DNA of 64,000 nt from UBA6170 sp034429975 (GCA_034429975.1 DAOUFM010000129.1:1-64000), one strand, 5' to 3'; shown: positions 43,446-53,573, counted from the first letter of the stretch. Made by a program: numbers and translations. Notes: generated by a model not told the origin, from the letters alone.

Positions 43446-45326
43446 TTAATTATTTTGGATCATACAGATACAGTAAATATCCAGGTCAATCGTTATTTTT
43501 TTATCCAGAGTTTCAAAAAACTGTGGTTCTAAATCGGGCTGGATGATTTTAATCTTTGATTGGTTTGGTAATTTCAATTGAACCTTCTGTTTTTGAGGAT
43601 GGTAATTTACCAGATGTATGTTTACTTCCGAGTTTGTGGTTTCCCACACATCTATTAACACAGGAAATTTCGAGAAGACACGAAAAGTGATAAACGGTTC
43701 AAGACTTTTTAATAAATCATTTTGAAAAGCTAAATCTGGTAGTTTAAAAAAGGGCGTATGCGTTACCAATTTTGACATCCCAAACCAGTCCATGAGCGTA
43801 CGCATACTTTTACTTCCGTGATATCCGCGAATCAATTTATCCGCAAGAAAAGATAATATTCTTCTAAGAAAGAGGTTGCGATTGAAAATGGATTCTTTTG
43901 GTGCTATCCAGTTTGACAGTTCATGAGCCCGGATAATGAGGTTGTTTTTTGGTAAATTTATCTCGGGTTCGGTTTTTTCAAAAACGATTATCGGAGTATT
44001 TTGTTGCCCTTGATCAGGATTCGTGATGACAACCCAGGGGATACCATTGGCAAGCAAAGTTTGTTGTACTGCAAAGAATAGGGGGGCAATCGTGTGCCAT
44101 TTTTGCCATAAAAGATCCCCGGGATGAAGAATTTCGACCGGAGCAATTCTGGTGGTTTGATGCTGATAAATTGCCTGATAATCCTCCAGCCAATGATGAA
44201 ATAATCCGATTTCATTTTGCTGACTGGTATATTCTGGGGCTGTCAAAAGTGTCATCTTTTCACCATCATGATATTCGGTGCCTTTGGTGACCATACTGCA
44301 GCCTAAAGCGGCAGCCTCCGCCATCCCGGTCAACGTCTGGCGGATTGGATAAACCGGATCAAACCCAATCCCGGTCGCATAGGAAATCACGCTCAAATGT
44401 TTCTTTTCCGGTAAAAAAGCCTGAGAGTTCCGTAATGTAAGCGCGTTATTCACCAAGCTGTTCAATTTTGGCTCCCACTTTGGCAAAGCAAAATTTTCGA
44501 TCATGGTAACGTCTTGAATCTCAGCTAATTTTGAAAAGTCAATCCCAAAGATTAATTTTACCGGGCGCATAACGGGATCATAATCATTAGCACTGATGAA
44601 GATACCGGGTTTAAGATTGCGTGCAAAGGAAGATAACTCTTGAAATACATCGGTCATTTTTTGTGACCGCCACTGCAAATAATTGATTACATCAGGATGT
44701 TTGAGATCAATCATGCGTGGAATTGTTAAGCCTACCTCGCGATGATAGATTTCCTGACAAGTTGGGCAATAGCAACCAGCTCCGCCCAACCAGGTGTTGA
44801 AAAGAGAGTTAGGTTGCAGACCATACCAAAGGTTATCAAAAAATATCCCGTCTGACTGGCGATTAATTGCGTCACTAATCCGTTCATGTAAATAAGCGGT
44901 CCATTCCGGGTTTTGAAAACAGGTCAGGTAGCGCCCGGAGTAGTAATAGATTTTTTCTCCATTGGGATCCAGAGCATACCAGTTTTTGTCCTTGAAGCTG
45001 CCGTCGTAAACACAGTTAGAGGTTTGAATATAAGCGAAAACCTTTGCATTTCGCCGGTGGTATTCCTGAGTTGCGATTTCGAAGGAATCCCAGTCCTCTT
45101 TTTCAATTTCAGGGGGAAACCCCCAGTTATAAGTAAGGTGAATCCAATTTTGATAGAGATTGTTGACCACCCGGTTAACTCCTTCACCCTGATGAGCGCT
45201 CATATGAACTGGTACGTCTACATTCACACCCATAAACTTTAATTGATTCATGCGAACTGTTCCAGGTCCAGCCCACAAATAAATTGGGCGATAATTTCCG
45301 ATTCTAAATGAGGTTGAATTGTTCAT
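43446..45326 (-). CDS. Glycosidase-like TIM-barrel protein
   Basis: The 626-residue protein resembles the 'hypothetical glycoside hydrolase' group (GHL6-like). The barrel part has LTYNWGFPPEIEKEDWDSFE, AKVFAYIQTSNCVYDGSF, SDGIFFDNLWYG (Asp159 and Asp164, possible catalytic or binding residues) and GAGCYCPTCQEIYHREVG, a small Cys cluster common in this group. The C-terminal 100 residues look like a beta-sandwich. No signal peptide is present, so it is cytoplasmic. AAGGA precedes the ATG. It sits between the GH38 mannosidase and the sugar symporter genes, which supports action on an imported glycan; the bond it cuts is unknown. Confidence 0.72.
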   Translation of the reverse strand: MNNSTSFRIGNYRPIYLWAGPGTVRMNQLKFMGVNVDVPVHMSAHQGEGVNRVVNNLYQNWIHLTYNWGFPPEIEKEDWDSFEIATQEYHRRNAKVFAYIQTSNCVYDGSFKDKNWYALDPNGEKIYYYSGRYLTCFQNPEWTAYLHERISDAINRQSDGIFFDNLWYGLQPNSLFNTWLGGAGCYCPTCQEIYHREVGLTIPRMIDLKHPDVINYLQWRSQKMTDVFQELSSFARNLKPGIFISANDYDPVMRPVKLIFGIDFSKLAEIQDVTMIENFALPKWEPKLNSLVNNALTLRNSQAFLPEKKHLSVISYATGIGFDPVYPIRQTLTGMAEAAALGCSMVTKGTEYHDGEKMTLLTAPEYTSQQNEIGLFHHWLEDYQAIYQHQTTRIAPVEILHPGDLLWQKWHTIAPLFFAVQQTLLANGIPWVVITNPDQGQQNTPIIVFEKTEPEINLPKNNLIIRAHELSNWIAPKESIFNRNLFLRRILSFLADKLIRGYHGSKSMRTLMDWFGMSKLVTHTPFFKLPDLAFQNDLLKSLEPFITFRVFSKFPVLIDVWETTNSEVNIHLVNYHPQKQKVQLKLPNQSKIKIIQPDLEPQFFETLDKKITIDLDIYCICMIQNN

Positions 45327-45382
45327 CGATTCCTTTTTTATAGTTTGACGCCTGACTTTAATGGATTTCTCAAAATAAATCT

Positions 45383-48300
45383 CTACCTTGCGACTTTAAT
45401 GCGGATTGTTTTGATTTCAAAAGGTTTGTAGTTAAGATGGAGTTCTCCATTTTGCACCGTACACAAGTTCTGATTTTCTTCTAAAAGGTTAGTTTCCCAG
45501 GCTGAGAGGATTGGGAAGAAACTCTGAATAATCGCACTCCCTCTTTGACGCTGACTTTCGTATAAACGGACGATTATTCCATCCCCATCCTCAGCCAGTT
45601 TGATGGTTTCGATGATGATGTTAGGAACGTTTACCGAGAATAAGGAAAGACTTTGAGTTTGGGGAGTGTTTTTCAATTTCTCTTTTGGATCAAAAACGAT
45701 GATAGGATCGTTCAAAGCATAAGCAGCGGATTGAGTACGTTCATTCCATAGTCCGGAATGAGGTAGTAGGCTATATTTGAATTCATGCACCCCCAGATCA
45801 GCATCCGGGTCTGGCACAGTTGCTCCCTTTAAAAGGGTTAATCGAATGACATTATTATGAATGTCGTGACCATATTTACAATCATTCAACAAGCTTACAC
45901 CATAATCTCTTTCACTTAAATCCACCCATTTATGAGCACAGGTTTCAAAACGAGCCCAATCCCAACTGGTGTTGCGATGTGTATTGCGCTGTACATTTCC
46001 CCATTGAATTTCAAAAGTAGCAGTTGGAGAGAGGATATCCACCGGGAAGGCAACTTTGAGGAGACTGAATCGTTCCTGCCAATTAATGGTGGTATCAAAA
46101 TCAATTTGTTTTGAGCCATTTGTGATCGAGATTAATTGCGCATAGGTGCTGCCACCAATTTGGCGATTAATTTTAATCGTCTGGCGGAGCGAGCCATGTT
46201 CTACCCATTCGATGGATGTCGCCGGCTGGGCTAGTTCTAGTTTGTCGTCGTAATAGATGTCGATATCCCAGGCATCATAGGTGAGGGGACGGTCTTCAAA
46301 GAGCTGGAATTGATTGGCAAATAAATTCGGCGGGATGATTTCACGCTGCATTTCTTTGTCAAAAATGCGTTGCAAGTCACCGGAATTGTTGAATACAACT
46401 TGAATTAAGTCATTTTCAAGAACGAAAGGCGAATTTTTATCATTTGAGGAGATTTCGGTTTCTCCCCGGGATATTTGAATAGCGGTGATACTGTATGGCG
46501 GTAAAACACCGGGTGAAAGTAGAATTCCATTAGAAATTGGTTGAGTAAATAGCTCCTTGCCATCTCTTGAATAACCTGAAGATTGAGTGTGATTTATATT
46601 AACCAAATCACTTCTAGAAAATGGTGTTGGGTTGACAAGAATAAGATCTCCTGTGACGGATTTGCTTAAAATTTCTAACGCTGCATCTCTCAACTTCATT
46701 AATTTAACTTTTAAAGCCTGATAGGCGACATCAGCTTCAGCATAGACTGCCCCGATACTTGAACCCGGTAAAATATCATGAAATTGGTGCAGACAGATTG
46801 TCTTCCAGGCAGCATTAATCTCTTCTTTGGGATATTGATAAGAATCGTCCAATAAACTGGCGAAAGTACATAGGAACTCAACATCATGGATGAGGAATTC
46901 ACTTTTGCGATTATTGCGCTTCGTTTTGGACTGAGAAGTATAGGTGCCCCGGTGATATTCTAAATATAACTCTCCATTCCAAACTGGCATCATTTTGGAG
47001 GTTTGAAGAGGCTCAATGTTCTCGAAAAATTGCTTTACGCTTGAATTATTTACTTGGGGGAGGGCCGGGAAATTTTCCATAATTTCCAGATTTTCCAACA
47101 TCTCCACTGTAGGCCCACCACCACCATCTCCGAAGCCGTACGCCATCAATAAATCCTGATGCAATTCCTTTTGCTGAAAGTTATTCCAGGTGCCCAGAGC
47201 TTCCTGAGGAGTAGCCATGGCGTTATAAGTACTGGCATAAACGCTGCCCAATTCTTTGACAGTGCTGAAATGGGTGAGAAGACGGGTGCCATCGATTCCT
47301 TGCCACAGGAAGGTATCATAGGGCAGGCGATTATATTGACTCCAGCCAATCTTGATGGTCATAAAGTATTTTAAACCCGCTTGTTTGATTAATTGAGGTA
47401 AAGCCCAGGCATAACCAAAAACGTCCGGTAACCAAAGGACCGGTGTTTCTGCCTCTGTTCCAAATTTTTCCCGAAAGTAAGTGCGACCGAGTAAGAATTG
47501 CCGCGCAAGTGATTCAGCTCCTGATACATTGCAATCAGCTTCGACCCACATGCCCCCCATCGGTTCCCAGCGTTTTTCTGCAACCAGTTTTTGAATCGCA
47601 GAAAACAATTGCGGTTGATCCTGCTCCGCGAATTCATACAGTTGTGGTTGACTTTGGGAGAAATGAAACTTTGGAAATCTTTCCATGTTGCGAATCACGT
47701 TGAAAAAAGTGCGCTCGGCTTTTCTCCTTGTTTGACCCAATGTCCATAACCAGGCGACGTCAATATGTGCGTGGCCACTGGCGTGGATGGAGACATCCAT
47801 GGGCGAACCGGCAGTCTGAAATCCTGCTCTTAAGATTTGTAAAGCTTTGGGCACTGATTGGTAAAAAGAAGAATCTAATGGATAAGAGGTGTCCAATGCA
47901 ATAAAGGCCTCATTGAGAACATTCAATATAGCGGATCGTGAAGGGTTATCCTCAGAAAGGCTCTCGGCTGTTGAAAGAGCTACGCGGGTTAGGGAACAGA
48001 ATTCACGCAAACCGGTTTGTATTTTTACAATTGCTGGCTGTCCCATGAATAATTTTTGAGCCGGGTCTCCAGCAACACTCTCTCCTAAACCTGTCCAGCC
48101 ATGCAAAAATAAAGAATGAGTTTTTTGATCCAGCCATTCTTTTTTTAGATAGATTTCTTGATGATGCCGGTCACAAGCTGCGTAAGGCTCCTTATCGATA
48201 TAAGCCAAAGCCTCTGGGTGGCTAAAATCACCGGCGATTCCCAATGGTAAATAGAGGGCAATGGGATGTTCAGAGCTCCAATGAGCCGGGACAGCAAATG

Positions 48301-48523
48301 AACTAACCAAAAGGAAATTGGTCTGCCATTTTCCCCAATAGGATTCTGGCTGGACGACGTCCCAACCTTGAATATTTGGGTTTAAATCTGGTTTGATTGA
48401 TGGAGATTCCAGTTGCTGATATCGAAAGGGAGGAAGCGGAGTCCTTTCAATATAAATGAATGGGGTAATCACCTTAAGTCTGGACTTAATTTTTTCGATT
48501 GTCCAACGCTGTTGATGGTACAT
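45383..48523 (-). CDS. Alpha-mannosidase, GH38 family
   Basis: The 1046-residue enzyme removes alpha-linked mannose. The GH38 zinc-site motif HAHIDVAWLW contains metal ligands and Asp255, and the nucleophile is Asp367 in LWLPDVFGYAWALPQL. The N-terminal 230 residues are the ancillary domain of the bacterial/vacuolar-type enzymes. The middle (EINAAWKTICLHQFHDILPGSSIGAVYAEA) and the C-terminal beta-sandwich are typical. There is no signal peptide, so it works in the cytoplasm. GAGGACCT precedes the ATG. It is the first gene of a four-gene operon with a glycosidase-like protein, a sugar symporter and a wall-peptidase-like lipoprotein. Confidence 0.92.
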   Translation of the reverse strand: MYHQQRWTIEKIKSRLKVITPFIYIERTPLPPFRYQQLESPSIKPDLNPNIQGWDVVQPESYWGKWQTNFLLVSSFAVPAHWSSEHPIALYLPLGIAGDFSHPEALAYIDKEPYAACDRHHQEIYLKKEWLDQKTHSLFLHGWTGLGESVAGDPAQKLFMGQPAIVKIQTGLREFCSLTRVALSTAESLSEDNPSRSAILNVLNEAFIALDTSYPLDSSFYQSVPKALQILRAGFQTAGSPMDVSIHASGHAHIDVAWLWTLGQTRRKAERTFFNVIRNMERFPKFHFSQSQPQLYEFAEQDQPQLFSAIQKLVAEKRWEPMGGMWVEADCNVSGAESLARQFLLGRTYFREKFGTEAETPVLWLPDVFGYAWALPQLIKQAGLKYFMTIKIGWSQYNRLPYDTFLWQGIDGTRLLTHFSTVKELGSVYASTYNAMATPQEALGTWNNFQQKELHQDLLMAYGFGDGGGGPTVEMLENLEIMENFPALPQVNNSSVKQFFENIEPLQTSKMMPVWNGELYLEYHRGTYTSQSKTKRNNRKSEFLIHDVEFLCTFASLLDDSYQYPKEEINAAWKTICLHQFHDILPGSSIGAVYAEADVAYQALKVKLMKLRDAALEILSKSVTGDLILVNPTPFSRSDLVNINHTQSSGYSRDGKELFTQPISNGILLSPGVLPPYSITAIQISRGETEISSNDKNSPFVLENDLIQVVFNNSGDLQRIFDKEMQREIIPPNLFANQFQLFEDRPLTYDAWDIDIYYDDKLELAQPATSIEWVEHGSLRQTIKINRQIGGSTYAQLISITNGSKQIDFDTTINWQERFSLLKVAFPVDILSPTATFEIQWGNVQRNTHRNTSWDWARFETCAHKWVDLSERDYGVSLLNDCKYGHDIHNNVIRLTLLKGATVPDPDADLGVHEFKYSLLPHSGLWNERTQSAAYALNDPIIVFDPKEKLKNTPQTQSLSLFSVNVPNIIIETIKLAEDGDGIIVRLYESQRQRGSAIIQSFFPILSAWETNLLEENQNLCTVQNGELHLNYKPFEIKTIRIKVAR

Positions 48524-48664
48524 AGGTCCTCGTTAATAAAGTATATTGGTATATGAATTCATCCGACAAAGAAGAATCCTTGTTGCTAATAGACTTATTA
48601 TATAAGACCTGCAGGACATTACAGAAAATTTTCCAATGATCACTAAATAACCATAAAAAATAAT

Positions 48665-48693
48665 TTGGAAATCATATCAGAACCATTTATAAT
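48665..48693 (+). promoter_or_regulatory. Sigma-70-type promoter of the ECF S-component gene
   Basis: TTGGAA (48665-48670) and TATAAT (48688-48693) lie 17 bases apart. The start of transcription would fall near 48700, giving a leader of about 60 bases. I saw no recognised riboswitch core in the leader. The rest of the 237-base gap back to the mannosidase gene is AT-rich and contains no gene I can see. Confidence 0.7.
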
Positions 48694-48760
48694 AGAAAGT
48701 GTTAAGATCATTGTAAATCAAATCTTACTATATCGAATTAATTGTTATTAAGGAGTGATA

Positions 48761-49318
48761 ATGGCACAGGCTCGGACTCGTAAATTAGTTGTAACAGGTG
48801 TAATGGGTGCAATTTCTATTTTATTAGGTGTTACCCATTGGGGGTTTATTCCCTGGTTTGGTGGAATTTCTTTGACCATTATGCATGTGCCGGTGATTAT
48901 TGCGGCTATTTTAGAAGGGCCAATAGTCGGCGCAGGGGTTGGGTTAATTTTTGGTATTTTCAGCATGATCCAGGCTGCGGTGGCACCTACATCCCCTTCT
49001 GATGTCTGGTTTACAAATCCGGTGTTGGCTGTCTTGCCACGGCTTTTTATTGGACCAGTTGCCTATTATGTGTGGAAATTATTGGAGAAGATCCCTGTGG
49101 TTGGGTTGATTGTAGCTGGCATCGCCGGAAGTTTGACGAACACAATTCTGGTCCTGGGGGTCATTGGTTTAATGGGACTTTTACCATGGGCAGTTTTGGG
49201 TGGCATTATCGTTTCTAATGGACTTTTGGAAGCAGGAGTATCTGCTTTTATTGTTTTAGTGGTGGTAGCTGCCTGGCGCAGGATTCGAGTTGGAAAGCGG
49301 CAGGGAGCAGATTTATAA
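48761..49318 (+). CDS. ECF transporter substrate-specificity (S) component
   Basis: The start is the ATG at 48761 with AGGAG five bases upstream; an in-frame GTG six bases earlier is covered by that site. The 185-residue membrane protein has about six helices, with FGGISLTIMHVPVIIAAILEGPIVGAGVGLIFGIFSMI matching the N-terminal part of S components (EcfS). The segment RLFIGPVAYYVWKLL and LTNTILVLGVIGLMGLL complete it. S components bind a vitamin or trace metal. The residues do not let me name the ligand, although the short form with 'GPIVGAGVGLIFG' recalls pantothenate/folate-type S proteins. It converges on the ecfT gene with a six-base overlap. Confidence 0.85.
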   Translation: MAQARTRKLVVTGVMGAISILLGVTHWGFIPWFGGISLTIMHVPVIIAAILEGPIVGAGVGLIFGIFSMIQAAVAPTSPSDVWFTNPVLAVLPRLFIGPVAYYVWKLLEKIPVVGLIVAGIAGSLTNTILVLGVIGLMGLLPWAVLGGIIVSNGLLEAGVSAFIVLVVVAAWRRIRVGKRQGADL

Positions 49319-50134
49319 AAATAATATCAAGATTGAAACCAGCAGGGCGGTGCCAATCAGGAAGCCGTCCTGTTTTTTAAATGTTAATTGCCGATATGCA
49401 CCACGGGTGAGATGATTCCCATAACCTCTAGAATCCATGGCCATCGCCATGGTTTCTGCTTTTTGAAGACTGGTTAGAAACATCGGTACGATCACTGGTA
49501 ATACCAATTTGATGCGGTCTTTCAGTTTTTGTTTTTTTACCCCCCAGGCTGCTCCACGGGCTGCTTGTGCTTTAGCGATTTGTTCGGTGGCCTGGCCCAG
49601 CATGGGTAAAAATCTTAATGTGATTTGAATGACGACAATTAAATCTTCGCTGGGGATTTTCAACCAGTTTAATGGTCGTAATAAAGATTGCATTCCATAA
49701 ATTAGATCACTGGTGGACATGGTAAAACTTGCCAGACTGATGACCAGGATTAGGCTGACAAATCTTAAGATAATCGTGCCTGCCGACAAAAGACCCTGAA
49801 AGGTGATGGTCAAGGACCAGACTTTTAGGAGAATTGGATTTTCCAGACCGGGTGGAAAACGAAATAGTTGAAAAATAGCGATAAAAATCAAAAAGGGTAA
49901 AGGTGTACGAATCCCTCGTAACGCATTTTTAAGAGGAATTTTGGAAACTCCAAAGATGATCAAAACCAATACTAGCGCAATCGCTACCATGAAAGGATTA
50001 CGAGCAAAGGTAATCGCCATCATCAGGAAAAAGAGCGATAATATTTTAGCGCGGGGATCGCGCTGATGAAACCAGGAGTTCATCGGCAGGTACTGCCCAA
50101 AGGACAGGTTTTGGGTGAACTCAAAACTAGCCAT
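49313..50134 (-). CDS. ecfT: ECF transporter transmembrane component EcfT
   Basis: The 273-residue membrane protein has an N-terminal helical part (RDPRAKILSLFFLMMAITFARNP) and helices up to about residue 150. The cytoplasmic coupling helices carry an Ala-Arg-Gly motif (QAARGAAWGVKKQKL) and a second one further on (METMAMAMDSRGYGN). These contact the ATPases in ECF transporters. The gene overlaps the 3' end of the fused ATPase gene by eight bases. The S-component gene lies on the other strand. Confidence 0.9.
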   Translation of the reverse strand: MASFEFTQNLSFGQYLPMNSWFHQRDPRAKILSLFFLMMAITFARNPFMVAIALVLVLIIFGVSKIPLKNALRGIRTPLPFLIFIAIFQLFRFPPGLENPILLKVWSLTITFQGLLSAGTIILRFVSLILVISLASFTMSTSDLIYGMQSLLRPLNWLKIPSEDLIVVIQITLRFLPMLGQATEQIAKAQAARGAAWGVKKQKLKDRIKLVLPVIVPMFLTSLQKAETMAMAMDSRGYGNHLTRGAYRQLTFKKQDGFLIGTALLVSILILFL

Positions 50135-51866
50135 TCTGAGCTCCTAAAGATTGAAATGAAGCGACCAATTGTTGGCCAATAATAATATTTTCTGGTACCA
50201 TCCAACCTTTTTCACGCAGGCAGGCTGCCATTTGAGCAGCAACTGGCGCCACCATTTGATATTGATGCAGCAAAGAGTGATCAGACAGGATCTTTTCTGT
50301 ATCCTGAGTACTTACCACTCTGCCGTTTGATAATAAGGTTACATGATCGGTTAATAAGGCTAAATCTTCTAGTTGGTGAGAAGAGACGACCAGGGTTCTG
50401 CCCTCGTGATGGATTCTCACCATTTGAGTCAGGATTTCACGTCGGGCAATCGGATCCAAACCAGCGGTGGGTTCATCCAATAATAATAGAGATGGGTTGA
50501 GCACCAGGGTGGAAGCCAAGGCGACTTTCCTCTTTTCGCCGCCAGATAAAGCCAGCGTTAAGCGATCTTTGAATGTTTCAAAATCAAGCCCGACCTGGGT
50601 CATCGCCACTTTGACGCGTTCTCGTAAATCTCCACCTGATAGCCCCAATACTTTGAGACCGTAGGCAATTTCATCACCGACGTATTGTTCAAAAAGTTGA
50701 TAATTTGGATTTTGGAAAACAATTCCGGTGAAACGCCTTAATTTGAGAAAGTCGGTGTCATGATTGACAGTAAATGGACCTACCTGGAGTTTTCCAGTTT
50801 GAGGAATATAGAGACCATTCAGGTGCTGTAACAAGGTCGACTTTCCAGAACCTGTTGCCCCAATCAGTCCGTGAACACTACCATTGCGGATGTTGAAGGA
50901 AATATCCTCCAGAGCCTTATGTGCGAGCGGAGTATTTTCAAGATATGAGAACGAGACGTGTTCCGCTCGAACAAGATTATCCTGATTGTTTCGGAAAAAA
51001 TGCGCTTCTCCTAAGGGCTGAAAATATTGGGGTGAGGTGCGTGATTCAATTTGCTGTTTGAATTGCTCGATGTTTAATGGAGCCTGTAGAGTGGGAATCC
51101 AGGGTTTAAGTTGCTGGGCAAACCACAAAACCCTGGGTTTATCCAGATTCATTGATTTGACCAATTGATCATTGGTGAATAATTCGCCAGGGGTTCCATC
51201 AAAACGTAGTGTGCCTTCATGTAAACCCAGAATTCGATCAGCCAGGCTGGCTTCTTCCATAAAATGGGTGATCATAATCACAGTTATCCCGGAACGTTTG
51301 AGTTGCTCGATATTACGTAAAACATCTTCACGACCAAAAGGATCCAGCATGGCTGTGGATTCATCAAAGATAACGCAAGCAGGCTGCATAGCCAGAACTC
51401 CCGCCAGAGCGACGCGTTGCATTTGACCGGCTGAAAGATTTTGAGGAGCACGTTCCCGTAATTCCCACATGCCAAGTTGGGATAGGGATTCTTTCACCCG
51501 TTTTTGAATTTCAACAGTTGGTAATCCCAAATTTTCAGGGCCAAAAGCGACATCCTCTTCCACAGAAGTAGCGATCATTTGGTCTTGAGGAGATTGAAAA
51601 ACAATGCCAACTTCCTGATGGATTTTTAAATGGTTGGCACGATCTTTCGTATCCAATCCCATGATGTGAACTGAACCACTGTCTGGAAGAAACAGAGCAT
51701 TCAAATGTCTGGCAAGCGTCGTTTTTCCGGAGCCATTTGCACCGACGATTGCAATATGTTCACCGGCCTGAATAGAAAAACTTATATCACAAAGAGCAGG
51801 ACGGGGTGTTCCCCCTGGAACAGGATGTGAGTAAGAAACTCGATTGACTTCGATTAATGACGTCAT
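50127..51866 (-). CDS. Fused double ATPase of an ECF transporter (EcfA-EcfA')
   Basis: One 579-residue chain carries two ABC ATPase domains. The first has GANGSGKTT (Walker A), VFQSPQDQMIATSVEEDVAFG (the Q-loop form specific to ECF ATPases), LSAGQMQRVALAG and FDESTAMLDP. The second has GATGSGKST, VFQNPNYQLFEQYVGDEIAYG, LSGGEKRKVALAS and LLDEPTAGLDP. In most ECF transporters these are separate ecfA1 and ecfA2 products; the fusion fixes a 1:1 ratio. The linker between about residues 240 and 300 is Gln/Pro-rich. It forms an operon with ecfT by an eight-base overlap. Confidence 0.93.
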   Translation of the reverse strand: MTSLIEVNRVSYSHPVPGGTPRPALCDISFSIQAGEHIAIVGANGSGKTTLARHLNALFLPDSGSVHIMGLDTKDRANHLKIHQEVGIVFQSPQDQMIATSVEEDVAFGPENLGLPTVEIQKRVKESLSQLGMWELRERAPQNLSAGQMQRVALAGVLAMQPACVIFDESTAMLDPFGREDVLRNIEQLKRSGITVIMITHFMEEASLADRILGLHEGTLRFDGTPGELFTNDQLVKSMNLDKPRVLWFAQQLKPWIPTLQAPLNIEQFKQQIESRTSPQYFQPLGEAHFFRNNQDNLVRAEHVSFSYLENTPLAHKALEDISFNIRNGSVHGLIGATGSGKSTLLQHLNGLYIPQTGKLQVGPFTVNHDTDFLKLRRFTGIVFQNPNYQLFEQYVGDEIAYGLKVLGLSGGDLRERVKVAMTQVGLDFETFKDRLTLALSGGEKRKVALASTLVLNPSLLLLDEPTAGLDPIARREILTQMVRIHHEGRTLVVSSHQLEDLALLTDHVTLLSNGRVVSTQDTEKILSDHSLLHQYQMVAPVAAQMAACLREKGWMVPENIIIGQQLVASFQSLGAQNG

Positions 51867-52076
51867 GCTTGGTTATTTAACTATCAGCTTTAAAAAATAA
51901 TATTCAATTAATTCTTCTAAAAATAATTCTGGTTATTGTATCATAGTCAACTACTTTAACGCTTGTTTCGATCCAATCACTCTGAAATTTAGGAAAAATG
52001 ACCAGGAATTAAATCCGTCTTTAGGGGCGTGAATTTAAACTCTGGCTTGTTTACAATCTGGTGGAAAGGATTACAT

Positions 52077-53573
52077 GTGAGGTACAGAAATATCTTCATA
52101 TATATTTGGGTAATACTTAATGGATTGGTTGGCTTTGCATTAGGTTGGTTAATATCTTTCGGTTTTTTCAATGTTAACAACCCATTCACCATCATTATTT
52201 CTGGATTTATTTTTGCAGGTTTACATGGTTGGGGTTGGTTCAGGATATTAAAAAAGACTGGTAGCAATCCTCGAAGAATAAATCAGATTAAAGCCGTTGT
52301 TATTATTCTCCAGTTATTCATTGTCGTTTTGATAACAGGTCTTTTAATGACTCAACGATACAAATATCAGAACAAACCAAAAATTTTTTCAAGCTATCAA
52401 GATTCGTTTCACCGTCTTTGGCAGGCGATTGACGAGGTTTATCCTTATTTTGAGCAGAAGGATATTGATTGGGACAGCGTTTTCCTTCGATATAACTCAC
52501 TTGTCAGGGAGGTTAAAACCGATGAAGAATTTGCTATGCTTGCTGCCAGAATGCTGGGAGAACTCGAAGATGCCCATACTGATATCTCCATTCCTGATTT
52601 AATTCCTTCAGTTTATGCTTCTGTGATTAATCGCGGTGACCTGGTGATTGTTAACCAGGTTGGTTATTCCGCTGAGATGGCTGGTTTAAAATCCGGAATG
52701 ATAATTCTTTCAGTGGATGGTAAATCCATTGAAGAGCAAATTGCATTAATTGATAATTCATTAACGAATGCCGCTACACCCTGGGGTAAAAAAATTAAAG
52801 CGTATCGGCAATTATTATCTGTACCTGATAGCCCGGATAAGGTCCTGTTTGTATCGGTTATCGACCGGAGCGGAAACCAAAAGGATATTGAAATTAAGCA
52901 AATGGTCACCCCAACGGATTGGAAACCATCCCAATCTGAGTTTGGTAATCAGGGAGTTGAGGGGTATTTGATTCGAGAAGATATTGGATATATCAAAGTG
53001 GATCGGTTATGGAATAAACACGATGATATCGTGCTTGAATTCGACCAGGCCTTAGACCAACTAAAAAACACAAGGGGGCTTGTTCTGGATTTAAGACAAA
53101 ATGGGGGTGGAGATTCAAGAATTGCAGAAAAAATAGCAGGCCGATTTATGAGAGAGCCTTTTATTTATGGCAGAGATGTTTTTAAGCAGCGGTTATATAA
53201 ATTTGCCTGGAGAAAAAGTGTCGATTATTCAGTTAGGCCGCGGGGAGAGATTTATCAGGGAATAGTGGTGGTTTTAACAGATTATCCGGTGATGAGTAGC
53301 GCTGAATGGTTGGTAGGTATGCTGGTGGATGGAGGGAGAGCTATTTCCATTGGGAGAACAACCGGAGGGGCGACGGGTAATCCGATTAATTATGAAATCC
53401 CGGGAGGGCAGGCTAGATATTCAACAGCAGCTTTTTATCGGCCGGATGGCAGCCTGGTCGAGGGTATTGGTTATTCTCCAATTATTCCAGTTATTTGGAC
53501 AGAAGAAGATTATTTATGTGGTGTAGACCCCGATATTGACGCAGCTATCGAATGGATTGAAAAGGAGCAATGA
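52077..53573 (+). CDS. Membrane-anchored S41-family peptidase
   Basis: The start chosen is GTG at 52077, with AAAGGA six bases upstream; the frame remains open to a GTG at 52029 whose ribosome site is too close. The protein (about 498 residues) has three hydrophobic segments in the first 110 residues, then the tail-specific-protease N-terminal helical part (FHRLWQAIDEVYPYFEQKDIDWDSV). A PDZ-like segment (VGYSAEMAGLKSGMIILSVDGKSI) is followed by the catalytic core: TRGLVLDLRQNGGGD and VMSSAEWLVGML, in which Ser is the nucleophile and GGRAISIGRTTGGATG follows. It should act outside the cytoplasmic membrane on protein tails. The 162 bases between the ATPase gene and the upstream GTG hold no other gene. 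Confidence 0.8.
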   Translation: MRYRNIFIYIWVILNGLVGFALGWLISFGFFNVNNPFTIIISGFIFAGLHGWGWFRILKKTGSNPRRINQIKAVVIILQLFIVVLITGLLMTQRYKYQNKPKIFSSYQDSFHRLWQAIDEVYPYFEQKDIDWDSVFLRYNSLVREVKTDEEFAMLAARMLGELEDAHTDISIPDLIPSVYASVINRGDLVIVNQVGYSAEMAGLKSGMIILSVDGKSIEEQIALIDNSLTNAATPWGKKIKAYRQLLSVPDSPDKVLFVSVIDRSGNQKDIEIKQMVTPTDWKPSQSEFGNQGVEGYLIREDIGYIKVDRLWNKHDDIVLEFDQALDQLKNTRGLVLDLRQNGGGDSRIAEKIAGRFMREPFIYGRDVFKQRLYKFAWRKSVDYSVRPRGEIYQGIVVVLTDYPVMSSAEWLVGMLVDGGRAISIGRTTGGATGNPINYEIPGGQARYSTAAFYRPDGSLVEGIGYSPIIPVIWTEEDYLCGVDPDIDAAIEWIEKEQ

